DNA of 64,000 nt from Anoplopoma fimbria (GCF_027596085.1 NC_072459.1:20418555-20482554), one strand, 5' to 3'; positions 44,677 through 58,690 are shown, numbered from the stretch's first letter. The notes: generated by a model from the sequence alone, not told the origin. Numbers and translations are program-made.

Positions 44677-46271
44677 ATTTATTTGTAAAAATTCTATTTA
44701 CATCATGACAGCAATCAATAAATGAAATGCTCTAGTTGCGCAACAACGAGTCTTCCACAAGCTGCTAGCTTGACAGCTGTGAGCACTAACAACAGCCATG
44801 TTTGTTGTTTACATCCATAGTGATCATTTTGAGGGAGTGGCTTTTGAGGGACAATATATTTTTGAAGTTTTTTCAGCTCGCCTTGGCTCTGATCTACTCT
44901 GCCCACAAATTCCTCCTGCTCCAGCTGATCTCGAATGACTTTGCAATCGTCACTATTTTTGTGGACTTTATTTAGCATATTTTATGTTATTATATGTTCT
45001 CTTCAGCCCAGATGTCTAGCACACATCAGACTTCTGAAAAAGTCCAAGTCAGTCCTCTCCCTCTCATGTCTACCTGTTGTTTTACATGTCCATCTCAACA
45101 AATGCCTGCTTTCGCAACATAAACCGCATCAGAGTTCGGCTTGTGATTGTGCCCTTAGCTGCTAATTTTCTCCGTCTGCTGTTTCATTCTGGACAGCTCG
45201 TGCTTGTGAGCGTAAAGTGTTTTTTATCAAATTTTACGTAAAAACAGCCGCCTGTTGTGGCTGCATATTGAGTTTAGAGTGACAAGACTGAACTAAAACC
45301 GTAAAGCTGAGAGTCGTGAAACCGAACCAATGAGCTGGAAGACGCTAAAAAGCTCCATAGAGCTGAGAAAAACCTCCGTCTGAGGTTTACTCCTGCAACT
45401 GCGACACTAAACAATAGTATTACTTTAATATTATTTCAGCTAATCAAATAAAGCAAATAAATAACTACATGCCTATCCTACAAATCTTTTCATCAATGTC
45501 ATGTTATGTTTGAATAGGGAGTGACAAGTATTTCTTCTCTTTCATGTGGTTGTTAAGATTTTTGTCTTTTCGTCCACACTACCTTGCTACAACATACTGT
45601 AAATTGTCGTCCCCAGTGCAGCATCTGGGTGGCTTGAGAGGGTGCGGCATAAACAACGCTCCGGTTTGATTTGATCCCCACCACATTGGGAGGACGACTG
45701 CACATGGGTGGACAGCGTGTTTTGAGTTCCGAAAAGCCAAATTGAAGAGTGGGTTAGCAGAAGCCGCGCCAACAACAGCGCAACTGAGAGACACTAACAT
45801 TTATGTAGAGAAACCACGCACACACATACACACATGGATGCACATATACTGGGTTATGCGGTTGCATAAGAGAATTGGTTCCATTTACATGGACAAGCCA
45901 GATACACACATCCACAAGGAGATATGAAGTGGTGTACATTTACAACACAGGAAAGGAAAGATGCCGACTTTTACGCAGGGGAAAATTAATGCAGACACAC
46001 ACACACAGATGGTGGCAGCGGGGCAGACCCCCTAGTCTGTCCACATATGGCTGCAATTGACCGGCAGGGTAGGTGGATAAATGGCAGCCGACCAACCGGT
46101 GGTATAATTATCTGACCAGCCTCTTTATGTAGCCTTAAATAGCAGTCTTGTTTGCACTAAAAATAAACTGTCATTTCAGCCCGCTGACATTTGACCCCTG
46201 TCAACCGACCCCCGGGCCAGAAAGGACAAAGGTCGTTCGTCTTGGACTTGGCGCTAAAAATAGCAGGCGGA
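44677..46271. other. Spacer between the 235-bp repeats, no gene
   Basis: A minus-strand open frame of 87 codons (44,715-44,978), with a K/Q/E-rich segment, matches nothing I know. Several short open frames near 45.6-46.0 kb overlap one another on both strands. No repeat family recognised. Confidence 0.4.
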
Positions 46272-46506
46272 CCTCGCTTCACCCTTGAACCTGAATGAAA
46301 AGAAAAAGGTCTTTTGATTTTCCTTTTTAGCCCAAAAAGGAGCAATCCGTCATGTAAAAAAAAGTGTCACCTCTGCTAACAGATTAACTGAAAACACAAT
46401 ACTAAAACAAAAACTCTTTCAGCGCTTTAAGTAGGTAACTTAAAGGAACATTCTGGTATTTTACAATGTATTCCTTTCAGGCTAGGATGGCTAATGTATA
46501 TCATGT
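46272..46506 (+). repeat. 235-bp direct repeat, copy 2
   Basis: Same orientation and sequence as 44,442-44,676, with a single difference at 46,502. Confidence 0.95.
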
Positions 46507-47289
46507 GACTTTCTCGCTAAATTTAGTTTAATCTTTTAAACTAAATTATTTTTTTTTTTTTTAATTTAATTTATGAAATAATATCATGCTATATACATAA
46601 CAATATGTTAGCGTTTGTTATTAGTGTAGACTAGATCCCATATGCAGTTAGCTACAAAAGCTAATCCAGAACTTCTATGTTTAGCCTACACTATGTGGGA
46701 CTCAGAGACAAGCATTTGAAATGATTTATATAAAATTACGATTTTATTAAGAAAGCTTTAGAAGTCTTGCACTACTTGCCCCAATAAACGTTTTGTTTTG
46801 TCCTAAATCAGTACAATGGTGCAAAGTTAGTTAAGTTTAGTTTATTTCGTTTTGTTTATTGACAACCACATGGAACCATTTGGAATACACACCTAAATAT
46901 TTTTCAAAAAGAGGAATCGTCAGTTATGAGATCAAGTGCAGGCCGTCACCCTCTCCATGGCCTTCAAGCCATTTCTTTTAGGCAGAGCAAGTTGTACTAC
47001 GTTTTTTCCCCCTCATGGACTCCCACTTTTTACTCTCTCCCTGCATCTTTGAAACACCAGATCACCACCTGTTCGCCCTCAGAACGCCCTCTTTCTCCGA
47101 GTCTCACTCACACACAAAAAAGAAAACAGTCAATGACCCTGACCTGTGATTATGATGGCCTGTGGCGTTCACCTGCAGCTCTACTCTAGACACACACACA
47201 CATACATACATGCAAGCAGCGGCTGCAGAGACCCAGCGGACCCCTGGCCTCTGCAATAACACACAGGGCCAGATGTGGTGGCATGACTG

Positions 47290-47341
<52 letters not shown>

Positions 47342-48620
47342 GCTTTGAATGGAGGATGTGTGTGTCATTCAGACATTAATCACAACTTAGTTAATGTGAT
47401 GCGGGCAGTCCTTTGGCCAATCAACAGCCGTCCATCCTTTGCCTGTCAAGCGCTCTGACCTCACACAACAGATATCAGATATTACTTTTTTTTTGCAAGG
47501 GAATATCAATGAAGCTGGTGTTGTTGTACTCTTATTGGTGTAAATATCAACTATTGCTAGCAGATTTGTTTAGCTGTGTCCTGTGACTTTTAAATGTTTC
47601 ATGCAGTGCTTGAAGTGGAATAAAAAATAAGCTCTAGTGCTCCCCTTATTACCATGTTGTTGATATACGAGGATATAATTTTAAGTTATATTACAGGACA
47701 AACATCCTGTAAAGACTTTTTAATTTGCACTTGTTGGCTACATACACATGAAATTGTACCAAAAGACTGAGGCTAAACCTAACCCTGCAAAAAAAAAGCA
47801 CGCAACATCGTGGCTGCTAACTCTCCAGGACGGGTGAACAGCAGACTCACGTCTGTTTTTCACATTAACTGCAGCTGGTGGTAAATAATGGATTTAACCT
47901 GTTTTGTACTGGCAAGGTACTAATCTTATATCTAAACTTAATTTGAGAATATAATTTCAACCTGCATTTGGATTGTTTAGGAGAAAATCCGCCCATCAAT
48001 AGAGTTTGAAAGACCATTTAAATGCGCCGTCTCAAGCAGTTGGTGGCTCATTAGTTGGATTCATTAATGAAAACATGGAGATCCACAGCTCAATACTTTG
48101 ACGGTAACCAGCTGAGCTAAAGGGTTGTCAAGTTGTCATCTTTTGTTCTGAGCTGGAAGGACATCAAATCCTCTTTCCTCATACCGTTTGTGACCAACAT
48201 AAACACTAAAACAACATCATCATTTACTTGGTAGTCTTCTTCCTGTCTACCTGCCAGATGGGAGGTGCGGCACTTACTCTCTTTGTAGCTCTGTTTTTTG
48301 TATTAGTTTTAACTCTAAACAGCTCGCTGGAAACAAGGTAGATGAGAGCGCAGGTTGTGGGCCAAAAAACAAATGAAATAAAGACTTGATAAAAGGTTTC
48401 GAGAGTTAGGCCGAACTGCAGAGCTGGTTGATAAATCTCTGTTGGGTTGACACTTTGAGAAAGACTCAGCGTTACATGTAGTCATTTGATTTATTCAACC
48501 ATAAAGATAATGGTTAGTGAAGCTTTAATCATTTAAACAGTGGTGCCAAACCAGTTGTGCTGTCAATCATTATACGGCGAAAAAACTTAACTTCATGCTG
48601 GCTCCTTTCACCTTCATTTT
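46507..48620. other. No gene; (TC)n microsatellite
   Basis: (TC)24 at 47,292-47,339. Rest AT-rich without coding similarity. Confidence 0.5.
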
Positions 48621-48624
48621 TGGA

Positions 48625-49475
48625 ATCCGTCCATCCGTTTTTCTGACGATTTTCCGGGACCGTGTTGCAGTAGCAGCCGGGTAAGCAAGGTAGTCCAGAT
48701 ATAAATTATCTGATCGAATCTTATGATATAATGTTGTGGGTCTACTTCCTCAACTGGCTCCTTTCAACGTGAAGGAGCGGCGGCTCTACTCCAAGTTCCA
48801 TGCCCTCTCTCTTTTCTATTCCCGTGTCTATATATTTCACTCTCCGCAATGCTTATCAGAATACATATATTTCATTGGCTGAGTAGCATCACATGATATC
48901 AATTACAAAGCATGCAGTTGGTAGTTGTGTTTCCGGACCGCCGACCGAGTGCCATAAAGGCACTGGTTAAAATAGAAGCGCTCTGTCAGAATTAAATAAT
49001 TCTCAATTATCTATTGGAAAAGAGGTCCGTGTCCGGATACAACCCAGACACAATGGCGTCTGGGTCCGAACCCGTACACAATGGCGTCTGGGTCCGAACC
49101 CGGAATAGCCCGCCTATTGGTGACCCCTGATCTACGATAACCTCTTGATGAGCCATTGTTGTTTCAAACGAAAAGTCGACAGTAGATTCCAGTAGGTCCG
49201 TGCTCTGGCTTACCCTACACAAATGCATTACTCAATGCCCAACAAGCTGGAATTTGGTGTGAAATTTCAGTCTCGCATTATCATGGGATATTATAAAGTT
49301 TCCAGCTGCCATACAAGGTAAGATCACAGCCACCCCATGGAGGAAACTCAGATCGGCTGACGGTATCCACATCCCATTCTTTGGGTCATTACCCAAAACC
49401 CATGATCAGGGGTAACGGTTAGAACCTTCTGGCTCAACTCCTTCTTCACCACGACGGCCTGGTACAAGGCATGCA
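48625..49475 (-). mobile_element. Decayed LINE 3' region, interrupted
   Basis: At 48,625-48,805 the plus strand shows CCATCCGTTTTTCTGACG and GAAGGAGCGGCGGCTCTACT, the complement of the same LINE end seen at 16 kb. At 49,320-49,475 there is CATGGAGGAAACTCAGAT and CTCCTTCTTCACCACGACGG, the complement of the next ORF2 part. About 500 bp of other sequence lies between, including the tandem repeat at 49,049. Confidence 0.55.
49049..49101 (+). repeat. Tandem duplication of a 26-27 bp GC-rich unit
   Basis: The unit CACAATGGCGTCTGGGTCCG plus AACCCG occurs twice in a row, differing at the end (CCCGTA against CCCGGA). Confidence 0.9.
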
Positions 49476-49574
49476 GTATAAAGATTGAATGCACATACTG
49501 TGTATCCCTTTCATATATTGTAACTCATACTTTTCAATTGGCCTAAATAAAAATAGACATGCAATGCTAAACAA

Positions 49575-49690
49575 TGCAATGCCTACAAAAATACATCACC
49601 CCTGCAGCACTCCACTGACCAAAAAATAACTGCTTTGGAGAACAGTGACAGCAGAGAATGATCAGAAGTATTTTTTTCTGATAGGTAAGA
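49575..49690. repeat. Interspersed repeat family R1, copy 3 (partial)
   Basis: Contains GCCTACAAAAATACATCACC, CCTGCAGCACTCCACTGACC and ATGATCAGAAG, matching 51,340-51,410. Confidence 0.55.
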
Positions 49691-51199
49691 GCAACATGAT
49701 ATGTTTAATACTGCTTCAGAGATTTTGAGAATTATTCTGTGTGTGTATACTGGGGTGAGTGTTTGGCAATTTTAAACGACATATCCCCAGGGTAGTAAAA
49801 AAAAACACCTCCTTTTTCACAGATACGTTCTTTGCAATGATATGTTTGGCAGGTGCCATATCGGTTTGAGTTTCTTTGGGGAAACCGTTACCCTGAGTGT
49901 AAAGCAGCCCGGACACCGGAGAAGGGAGTGTGGGGTAATGTGCTCTTTCAGCACTGTCACATTTGATCAGATATGACGTGGAAATTGGTCTTTACAAAAT
50001 CTCCGCCTGGGCAAGGGGTTCATTACAATACCACAACTCTGTTCTGAGGTTAAATATTTCTCTTCTCCACTTCTTTGCTCGTCTTCGCAAACCCATCTCT
50101 TATTTCAGATAACCACACACAGATACGCCCCTACGTTTACATCTGTGCTGTAGATTCTATGAAATAACTTCTCCCGAGAATATGAAACCATTAACTTAAT
50201 AACATATTGCAGAGTAATACCTTATAATTAACTTTTTTTCCCCCTGTTAGCGTGGTTACACTTTTTTGGTTTACATGAGCAAGAAAATTGAACATTTCTG
50301 TTTTCAAGAACAAGGTTCACTAACTTGTAATGAAGCTTTCAACCATATCACGCGGCATTCTAAGACCTGAGAAGTCCTAAAAGTAATATGCATGAAAACA
50401 TCAGCTTTCGAGCTATCACGTTAAAAGAAGAAAACGCCATCCTCCGTTGAAAACCATGTTATATGGCTGAAAGCTCCAGCAAAAAGCTAGTATATGGACC
50501 TTAAGTTGGAATTATAATGTCAAAAATCTTTCCCAGCGCTTTTGAAAGCATAACATTAAAATCCAATAACCAATGTTTGTTAAAGGACTGTGAGATATGT
50601 TGGCTCAGATATATTTTCTATAATTAAAAGGAAATGGGCTGTTATATCTAACATGACGTAACAACTTGCAATAGAACAGGAAAGAACTTTGCATTTTTGC
50701 CAAAGCTTGTAATCTTTGCATAAGACTGCCGACTGTGAAGCTCAGGACAGGGCGAAAAAAAAAGCGTAGGTACCATCATGTGCAGTTTAATTTGCAACAT
50801 TATAGAGTGCTGCTGGAAGGAAGCCTAAAATCCGTAAATGAGTCATAATTTTTGCACTTCCAGTTGTGTAGTCTCGATGTGTTTTTTTTTTTAATGGGTT
50901 GTTGGTTAGATGCCTGAAATAAGGTTTGTGGTTAACGCAAGTTTAAGAGACTTTAACTTCTTGTTCCATGATATGAAATATCTCACCCTCATTTTGAACC
51001 TTTTACTTGTCTTCAAAAAGGCAGTTGCTAACAAATCATGTGACTATAGATGTTTTCAGGGGAAATAAATGTCATCACGCTGACTCGTCTGCTTTAACAG
51101 CCTTGGTGTGTACGGCACCGTGGTGTTGTTCGTTTATATCTTAAAGTTGGCTATTACTTCTGGCAATGGTAAAAATCATAATAGTGATGTTGATTTGTG
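49691..51199. other. No gene seen
   Basis: AT-rich. A minus-strand open frame at 49,716-49,916 has no known similarity. No repeats beyond short homopolymers. Confidence 0.4.
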
Positions 51200-51440
51200 A
51201 AGTTTATCTTGCTGAACAAAACATGTAAGTATCATAAAAGCTTTTGTGCCTGAGCTTATTTTCTGCAATAATCAAAAATCCAATGAAAAAATCCTATTCG
51301 ATTTTTGTTTAGGGAACCACGTGTTGTGACCTACTGGTTGGCCTAGAAAAATCAGTCATTCATGCAGCACTCTATTGACCAACCATGACAGCAAAAATCA
51401 TCAGAAGGTGTCTTTTTTATGTCTGACAGGTAAATAAGGA
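51200..51440. repeat. Interspersed repeat family R1, copy 4
   Basis: Contains CTTGCTGAACAAAACATGTA, AAGTATCATAAAAGC, CCAATGAAAAAATCCTATT and GGTTGGCCTAGAAAAAT, then CAGCACTCTATTGACC. It lies in the same orientation as copy 1. Confidence 0.6.
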
Positions 51441-51559
51441 TATTAATCTGTGTCCATTCTGTTTGGAAAGAATCATATTGGTTGGTTGTATGGGTGAGAA
51501 GGAGATATAATTCACAATTCATTACGAGTTTTAATTGTTAAGTGTGTAGCTCTAACGTG

Positions 51560-52030
51560 GGTAATGTCTGTCTGTCGGTTGGTCCATCCCTTTGTTCCAG
51601 ACTAAAATCCCTCAACAGCTTTAGAATGGAATGCCGTTAAATTGTATAGACACATTTATGGTTCTCACAGGATGAATCCTACTTATTTGGTGATCCCCTG
51701 ACTTATCATGTAACCCCAGTAGGTCAAAATCTTCAGTTATCCTGTGAAATCTCAACATTTATTCAAACCATTGGAACTAAATTTAGTATGGGTATTCATG
51801 GTTTACAGATGATGTATCCTACTGGCTCTTCCTCTTGCGTGTTTTGTTATTTTGAGCTAAATGTATCGACAACGGTTGGATGGATGAAATTTGGTACAGA
51901 CATTCATGTTCCCCTTTAGATTAATTGTAGCAAATTTAGTGTTGCTTCAATTTTTCCTCCATTGGTTAATGCTTTGTGTCTAGCGCAAAGGCGTGCTAGC
52001 ATGCTGACGCCAGCATTTACCTGGACGTAC
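51560..52030. repeat. Interspersed repeat family R2, copy 2
   Basis: Contains GGTTGGATGGATGAAATTTG, GTACAGACATTCATGTTCCC, TTTGAGCTAAATG and CGTGCTAGCATGCTGACG. I know these as ordered phrases of a long and very common teleost repeat. Confidence 0.6.
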
Positions 52031-55000
52031 CACTGGAGCTGTTCTTTTTTGGATTTCCATTAGTGAAAGTTTTGGATAGCACCTGTTACCCTGTACTTTT
52101 TTGGTACAAACCCAGTCAAGGTTCCAAGCGAGTTGAGCAAAAACTAGAGTTAAAACGCAGCTAAGCATTGATTGGTCGGAGAGAAATCTGTCCAAACTGG
52201 CCACTTTATTAAATATTCAAGCTACCGTCAATAGCAATTGAATTTTTTTCATTCACTAGACCCGGATTACAAAAAATGTGATCCACTCCACACAACTGAC
52301 GAAGCGCAGACGTTTCTCTGTTAGGTTGCCGGCGAAAGATTCAGCGAGTGTTGGTCGCTATGACGGTAAGCTAAGACTCCCGCCTACACTGAATGGGTAG
52401 TATCTCCAGCGAAAACGAAGAGAAAAGCAGTGGTACCAAAAGTAATTTGAGTCGAGCCGAACCAAAGGAAATTAGGCATATGGCTTGTTTTCTACTTCTA
52501 TAATAAGCACACAAACTTAGCTCTCATACTTCCTCTTCCTCCTTATCCAAGACAATATCTGACCCCCGCCACCATCAACAAGACTCAGACATCTAATGGA
52601 CTGATCTCCTAAACAATCTGTAGATTCCTTTTTTTTTTTTCATCGTCATCATTTAGGGTTCACCTCATGGGTCCAATTCCCTGCAGCGTGCAGACAATCA
52701 GGTCAAGGGGCCTGGAGTTTGGGGGACACGACTCTGACGCACTAAAGCCAAGATGTCTATGTCTACACACACACACCCAGCAACACAGACAGAGGAAGCT
52801 GAGAAACTAAAGGAAGCTATGGTGACAAACCATTTCCCCTGTTCAGCAATTACCCACCATTCAACTCTGCACCGAGGCTCATTACATCCAGGCCTGGAAT
52901 GACATTTGGAAACGGTTGAAGGGGGCCCGTTCAGCACTGCACTTTGTTGTTGTTATTATTATTGTCTGTGCTGAGAGCAGCCCATTAGCACATGCTCTGG
53001 TCTTCCATCTGCCTCCCACCACCTGCACTTGTTGAAGGAGTGGATTCAAACTGTGAATTAATTTGCTGTCTTCACCGGAAATATTACAGAGAACTGATAA
53101 TATAGTAGTTGAAAAAGCTCAGAAATTAGAGCTAATGATTCAGGAAAAGGTTAAATATATGGTTATATTTATTTTCATATATTAGGAAGTCACTCATATT
53201 ACCATATGAAATAAGGCTGTATTGCAGTAAGCGGAATTTTAACAGAAGTCTGTTAGTGAAATTATATTCAATTTAGCCATAATTTATCCGAGCATGTCTT
53301 TATATCTTTCCAACTGTCAAACATGCTTACAAATGTTTTAAAGACCATTTTTCTTCTGATGTGATACCTTGTAATTATAAACAATAAAAGGTAGACAATA
53401 AAGGGTTAGGGTTTTTTTCACAATTCCATTCGTGGAGTCTGAACTCCAAAGATGCAAATATATCTAAAATAATGTTTTTGGATTATTTTGGATTATTTCT
53501 CTTGAAGTCCATTTTAACTTTACATTCAAGGATATTTATATTCCTAAAAAAATATTTTTATAAGTTTCCTTTCCTTCTTAATGCAAATAATATTCTAAGG
53601 AAGATGATCTGTTGACACTTGGTGCACACCTTAACAACAAACATATCGTCTCATGAAATACAACTACAGTGTAGGTCCTAATGTAAAACAAAATTTAAGT
53701 AAAAGTCAAAGTTGTCTGTGTGCACTTATGTTCAGGTATACTTGACAGGAGCTATATGAACTGGCCAGTTTAAAAATCTCCCTGAAGAGGAAAGACTAAG
53801 GTGAGACCAAAGACGAAGTCCATCTCTTGTTTTATTGCTACTTATGTGATAATATAAAGGCTGCAGTTTTTAGTAGAATGTCCCAAAGAAAGGAAACCTT
53901 CTTTTTGTTTTTCTCGGATGATTTTTGCGACAGAAAGCAAAGTTCTATTTTGGCAATGTAATATTATGTATTAAGAGTTCTGTTATGCAGTGTAAGTAAG
54001 CAGAAGTGTATTTCCTGTTTGTCTCAAAAGTATATATTTAAAATAAAAAAAACTGAAAAGGATGATCCGCACACAGTCAGCATTACAGAAAATTAAGAAT
54101 ACTATATTTGCAATCCAACAAATGTATTTTCAAATTGCAGAACATCGGATCCACAACACTGTCACAAGAGACACAGCAGCTGCCTGATGTCGGGCTTGTT
54201 ATACGGAGGCTCACAGACTGCTGCAAATTGCTGCTGCTACACATGAGAACGAAACAAAAACTCTATTAAGATATTCATAAAATCTGGGGAAAAATAGGAT
54301 TTCTTTTCACCCAGTATGAACCTTTTATATTTTTTATTATTTATATTCATGCTGCACAATTAATCCAATATTAATTTTAGTGACGATTTTGGCTTCCTTC
54401 AATTAAGTGAACATGATCCACTGTGATATTGACCTTTAAGATGCTCCGCTCCGAAAAGAACTAATGCACTGTATATTGTATGGGTAAGTCAAGAATTCAC
54501 CGTCCTTTTTTATTTACTGCAAAGATTTGTACATTAGCATGAATGTAGCACAACGTGAACGTGAACGCAGTTCTCTGTTGATTTAATTTTTAGTAAAAAG
54601 TTTTGGTACAATTTTATGTATATGTTGCTTCTACACTCAAAGAATAAGGACCAGTCTTACTTTGAAGCAAAGGTGTGTACATAAGCAGGAAGGAGGTACA
54701 ATACGGAAGTGAAAGCAGTGCTCTGTTAATTAAAATGTGGAAGAGCAAATACAATATTTTGTCCCGAAAATCAATGAATAATCGTGATGTCAATATTGAT
54801 AACTTTGGCCATGATCATGCAGCCGTAGTTTGACTTGGTGGAAAATAAATTCAAAAAAGGTCTATCACCTGATTGAACTACCAACATTGATCTCAAGTAT
54901 AATGAAATTAATTTATTTTGAAGTAGCTGTGGAAAAATAACTATTTTTGTTTAGTTTTTTTTAATTTATTGTGTATCAATGCTCATTTGTATTTACACAA

Positions 55001-55700
55001 ACCAACCACAAAACCATATCCATGTCCATTCAAATATATAAGACAAATTATATATTGTAAAAAAAAATTGTATTAGACAGTAAAATAAATAACCAAAAGG
55101 TGAAAGATAAAATCCACAAAACAAAGGAAATAAAAATGTTTTTTAAAAAGATAAATCAAAAATGTATTCACTAAATAAAAGGAGAAATGAATTAAATATA
55201 AAAAATAAGAATAGGAACACAACTTTTTCTAAACCTCCACTGCTTCCTCGTCCCCTTTCCTCCTCTCACCCGCCAATTCATTAGATAAATGAAATGCTGC
55301 GTAAGTATAAGCTACAGCTCAGGAACTTTTATGTGCAAGGTGTTGCCAAGTCGCATCAAACTGTGGGAGCCTGCCCTTTAAGATAAACCTTACCCTTTCC
55401 AAATGTAATGTGCCTGTTAGATCACGCAGCCACACCTCGGAGGTAACGACTGTTGTTTCTTTCCATGACATAAGTAGTCGGCTAATTGTTTTGCTGCGAT
55501 GAGGCAGTGAGCGAGGAATTATTATTGGGCTGTGCGGTGAATGCTCGTTACGCTTCAGAGACACCACGGGTGATAAACAAAGGTGCTGGTTCTAGAGGAG
55601 TGCTGTCGAAGGTAGCAGACCAGAAAGATGCAACCTTGGGGCATAAAGCGAAGCCAGGGATCAGAGTCGTCTCTGAGGAATGACGTTCATCCAATGTTTA
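52031..55700. other. No gene seen
   Basis: Open frames at 51,980-52,204, 52,698-52,937, 55,319-55,567 and 55,486-55,683 match nothing I know and overlap one another. The stretch 54,940-55,210 is very AT-rich. No splice pattern or repeat family recognised. Confidence 0.4.
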
Positions 55701-55701
55701 G

Positions 55702-55995
55702 TACATTACATTACATTACATTACAGTCATTTAGCAGATCATTTATCCAAAGCGACTTACAGGAAGTGTATTCAACATAGGTATTCAAGAGAACTACTAG
55801 TCACCAGAAGTCATAAGTGCATCTCCTTTCTTAAACAAGCATCTTAAAGCATAAACCAGAGCAAAAGTATAGTGCAGAGGCAAATTACTACGAAAACAAT
55901 AATTGCAACAGACTAATACGAATATAATAAGTGCTACAAACTACTACGAATAGGATAAGTGCAGTAAACAAATACGAATTCAATAAGTGCAGCGA
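55702..55995. repeat. Teleost interspersed repeat with (TACAT)n head
   Basis: (TACAT)4 at 55,703-55,724 leads into AGTCATTTAGCAGATCATTT and ATCCAAAGCGACTTACAGG, the signature head of a very widespread teleost repeat. The tail has imperfect 28-33 bp periodic phrases of the kind TAATACGAATATAATAAGTG. Class uncertain. Confidence 0.65.
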
Positions 55996-56027
55996 ACAGT
56001 ATAGTAGTTGCTGTGTATTTCTACCTT

Positions 56028-56130
56028 GGAGAAATGCTCAGATTCTTTACTTAACTTAAAGTACCTTTACACCATGTAAAGATGCTATATTACTAGTAAA
56101 ATCGTGCACTCAAAATCCTATTAAGAAAGA
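56028..56130. repeat. Fragment of the AAGTAAAAGTAC repeat family
   Basis: Contains TTCTTTACTTAACTTAAAGT and GTGCACTCAAAATCCTATTA, in the orientation of the family start. Confidence 0.45.
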
Positions 56131-58235
56131 AAACAAAGTTATGCTTCACAAATTTCTTTTCATTTTCTGGTTTATTCTATAATATCATTTTTTTGTGTTT
56201 GAAATAACAGTTATTTGAATTGAAGTTTAGAGGTTAACTCAGCAAAGAACACACAAATAAAAAGTTGGAAACCTTTTTAACTTTAAATGCATAGTATTTT
56301 ATAAGCTTATCACAAGTTTGATACAACTGCAAATGACGGTAGTTTTCATTATCAATTAATTTGTTAATTATTTTCTATAAAATGTTTCGTAACACCCAAG
56401 ATGATGTCACCAACTTGCTTGATTTTACTTAAAAACCAAGACATATTCAACTAACTATGAAATAAGAGCAATCCATGTTATTCAGAAGCTGGAACTAAAA
56501 AAAAACATATTTGGCATTTTTGCTGGATAAATGATTTAAATGCTTCATTAATAATTAAGATAGTTGCTAATTATTCTTCTGTTGTTAGACTTATCTTTGT
56601 TTAGAGTATAATCTTAATGACGGGACTTGGGAGTAAATCTTACTTTCCACCACGGCTTGTAAGAACACTAGTGTTTTACGTTCGCTACCAGACATGCAGC
56701 TGTACTGTGATACGAAGCGGTACGGACACTCCGGCAGTGGCTTCTAATGGTTGCCCCAGCTGCTGAACTATTGACTCTGTCGGCGATAATGGATCTGCGT
56801 GACAACTTCAAGTTGGCCCTGATGTGTAGACGAGAAATTATTAATTTATAAGACTTAAAACGCAGAAATGGGTATTGACCATTTCTGTCACACATGCAAA
56901 CTATTTTAACAGCATCAACACAAACCTGGTTTGAAAAAACTTGAAATAACAAGGCAGACCAGAATATTTTTATATACACGATGAAAACAAAGCCCTCGCT
57001 CTACAACTGGCAGTGTTTTTTCAACAGGTGGCGCTGCATTGTAAATACAGATCACGCCTTAAACACACTGCTGGTTATTTCCTCTTTCTGAAAAGGAAGC
57101 GTGAGAAAGGCAAATTTATGTAGCCTATATTTCAGTAAGGACCTGGTTTAACTATATTTATATTTATTTACGAATTAAATTGTTTTATTTTATTATGACA
57201 AAAATTGCTGCATCCTTGCTGCATATTTTCCCCTTATGTTGGAGTGATTCACAAACATTTTTTATAAAGTTAATATTTATTTTGTAAGTTACAAAACCTT
57301 TGAATAGTCTTATTTAGATCCACATCTATTCTGTGAGACAGACCTGAGTGCAGGAGAAATAAGGCCCCTATGTATCACAGTCACACAAACAGCGTCAGAC
57401 ACAAACACAGACACTTCTTTTCTATGCCTATAATATATAATAAAAAATCATTATAATGCAGCACAATCTGCTTATAGCGCTGTATAATTAAAGTTATAAG
57501 CACTCGTAAATATCCATGCTCTTTAACAATAACCGTTACACATTATAAAGCTTTTTTAAAACGACATCACGTCAATTATCATAATACATAATTGCTGGTA
57601 ATTCTGACTTCTTTTTATCAGTCACATAGTTGTAATACTCCAAATTTGTACAATACATTACAGTGCTATAAGCAGATATTAATGCAGTATATTTGTAATG
57701 GGAGTTGTAGAAAGTGTTAAATTAATAAATGAATTAAAAGTGTTAAAGTTTAATTAATCCACTGAGATTAGAGTTTAAATGTCCTCCGTTAATGCTGGAG
57801 GGCAACGTTTCAAGGTTCAGTATCCAGAGTTTGGAGTTCCTGGGATCAGCTCAGTTGGACATTTTCTTTACACTCAAGAAGAACTGTTTTTACTACGGTG
57901 ATTAGTAGGATATTTATATATAATAAAACGCATGCTACAGTGGTGGACCAAATCAATTAATCACAAAATGATCTACAGTATATCAGTTACTTGCCCCGTG
58001 TTGCATTGAATTCTTGAAGAAAACTGAATTTTTCTCTTATGCCTCTGCGGTGAATCAAAAGCGGAGAAAAGTCTGGACGATAGAAGCAAATAGGGGCCGC
58101 GTTTAATGACACTATATCAAAACATCTGTTTACAGACTTTGCACAACCAGTGCAGAATCATCCAAGTATCATCATCCAGCTGAATGCTAACTACTAAACA
58201 GTAGTTTTAACAGTTCATGAATACGTTTTTTTAAT
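56131..58235. other. No gene seen
   Basis: AT-rich. A minus-strand open frame (56,668-56,979, 103 codons) has no known similarity. Confidence 0.4.
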
Positions 58236-58239
58236 TCTC

Positions 58240-58345
58240 TGTTCACCATCTAAGAAGAACAGTGCTTTTTCAAGGATCAGGGCAACACGGGGTGAGCGAT
58301 TTATATGCAGATGATCGTCATGGGGGGTGAAGTATTCCTTTAAGG
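58240..58345. repeat. Teleost repeat fragment
   Basis: Ends in GCAGATGATCGTCATGGGGG and GTGAAGTATTCCTTTAAG, the terminal phrase of a common teleost repeat known to me; its other end was not located. Confidence 0.4.
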
Positions 58346-58690
58346 TGGAATGAGCAGCATGAGAATGAAGGACACTCGAGCACAGACAAATGACAGTCAG
58401 ACAGTGGCTGGCAACAAAAAAAGACGAGCTTTACTCTGAGTCTTGGAGACGGATGTGACAGTCCCCATGGCTCGACTCCACTGGAGGTAGGTGAGAATTT
58501 GTTTTTTTGTCAATTGGGCGAACCGACCCTTTAAAAGACTACAGACAAACAAACTCCTTGTAACCTCAGGAGGGAGGCAAAGGCTTCCAGGTTTCACAGG
58601 CCTCATTTTATGGTCAGGAGAAGTGTCAAAATCTCCCCCCAGCTCTTTCCACTGCTGACACGCTGCGTCGAGACCAACCACAGACGCATG

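Noticed and set aside
44715..44978. 87-codon minus-strand ORF with a charged N-terminal part
   Set aside because: No similarity known to me, no splice context, and length within chance for this region.
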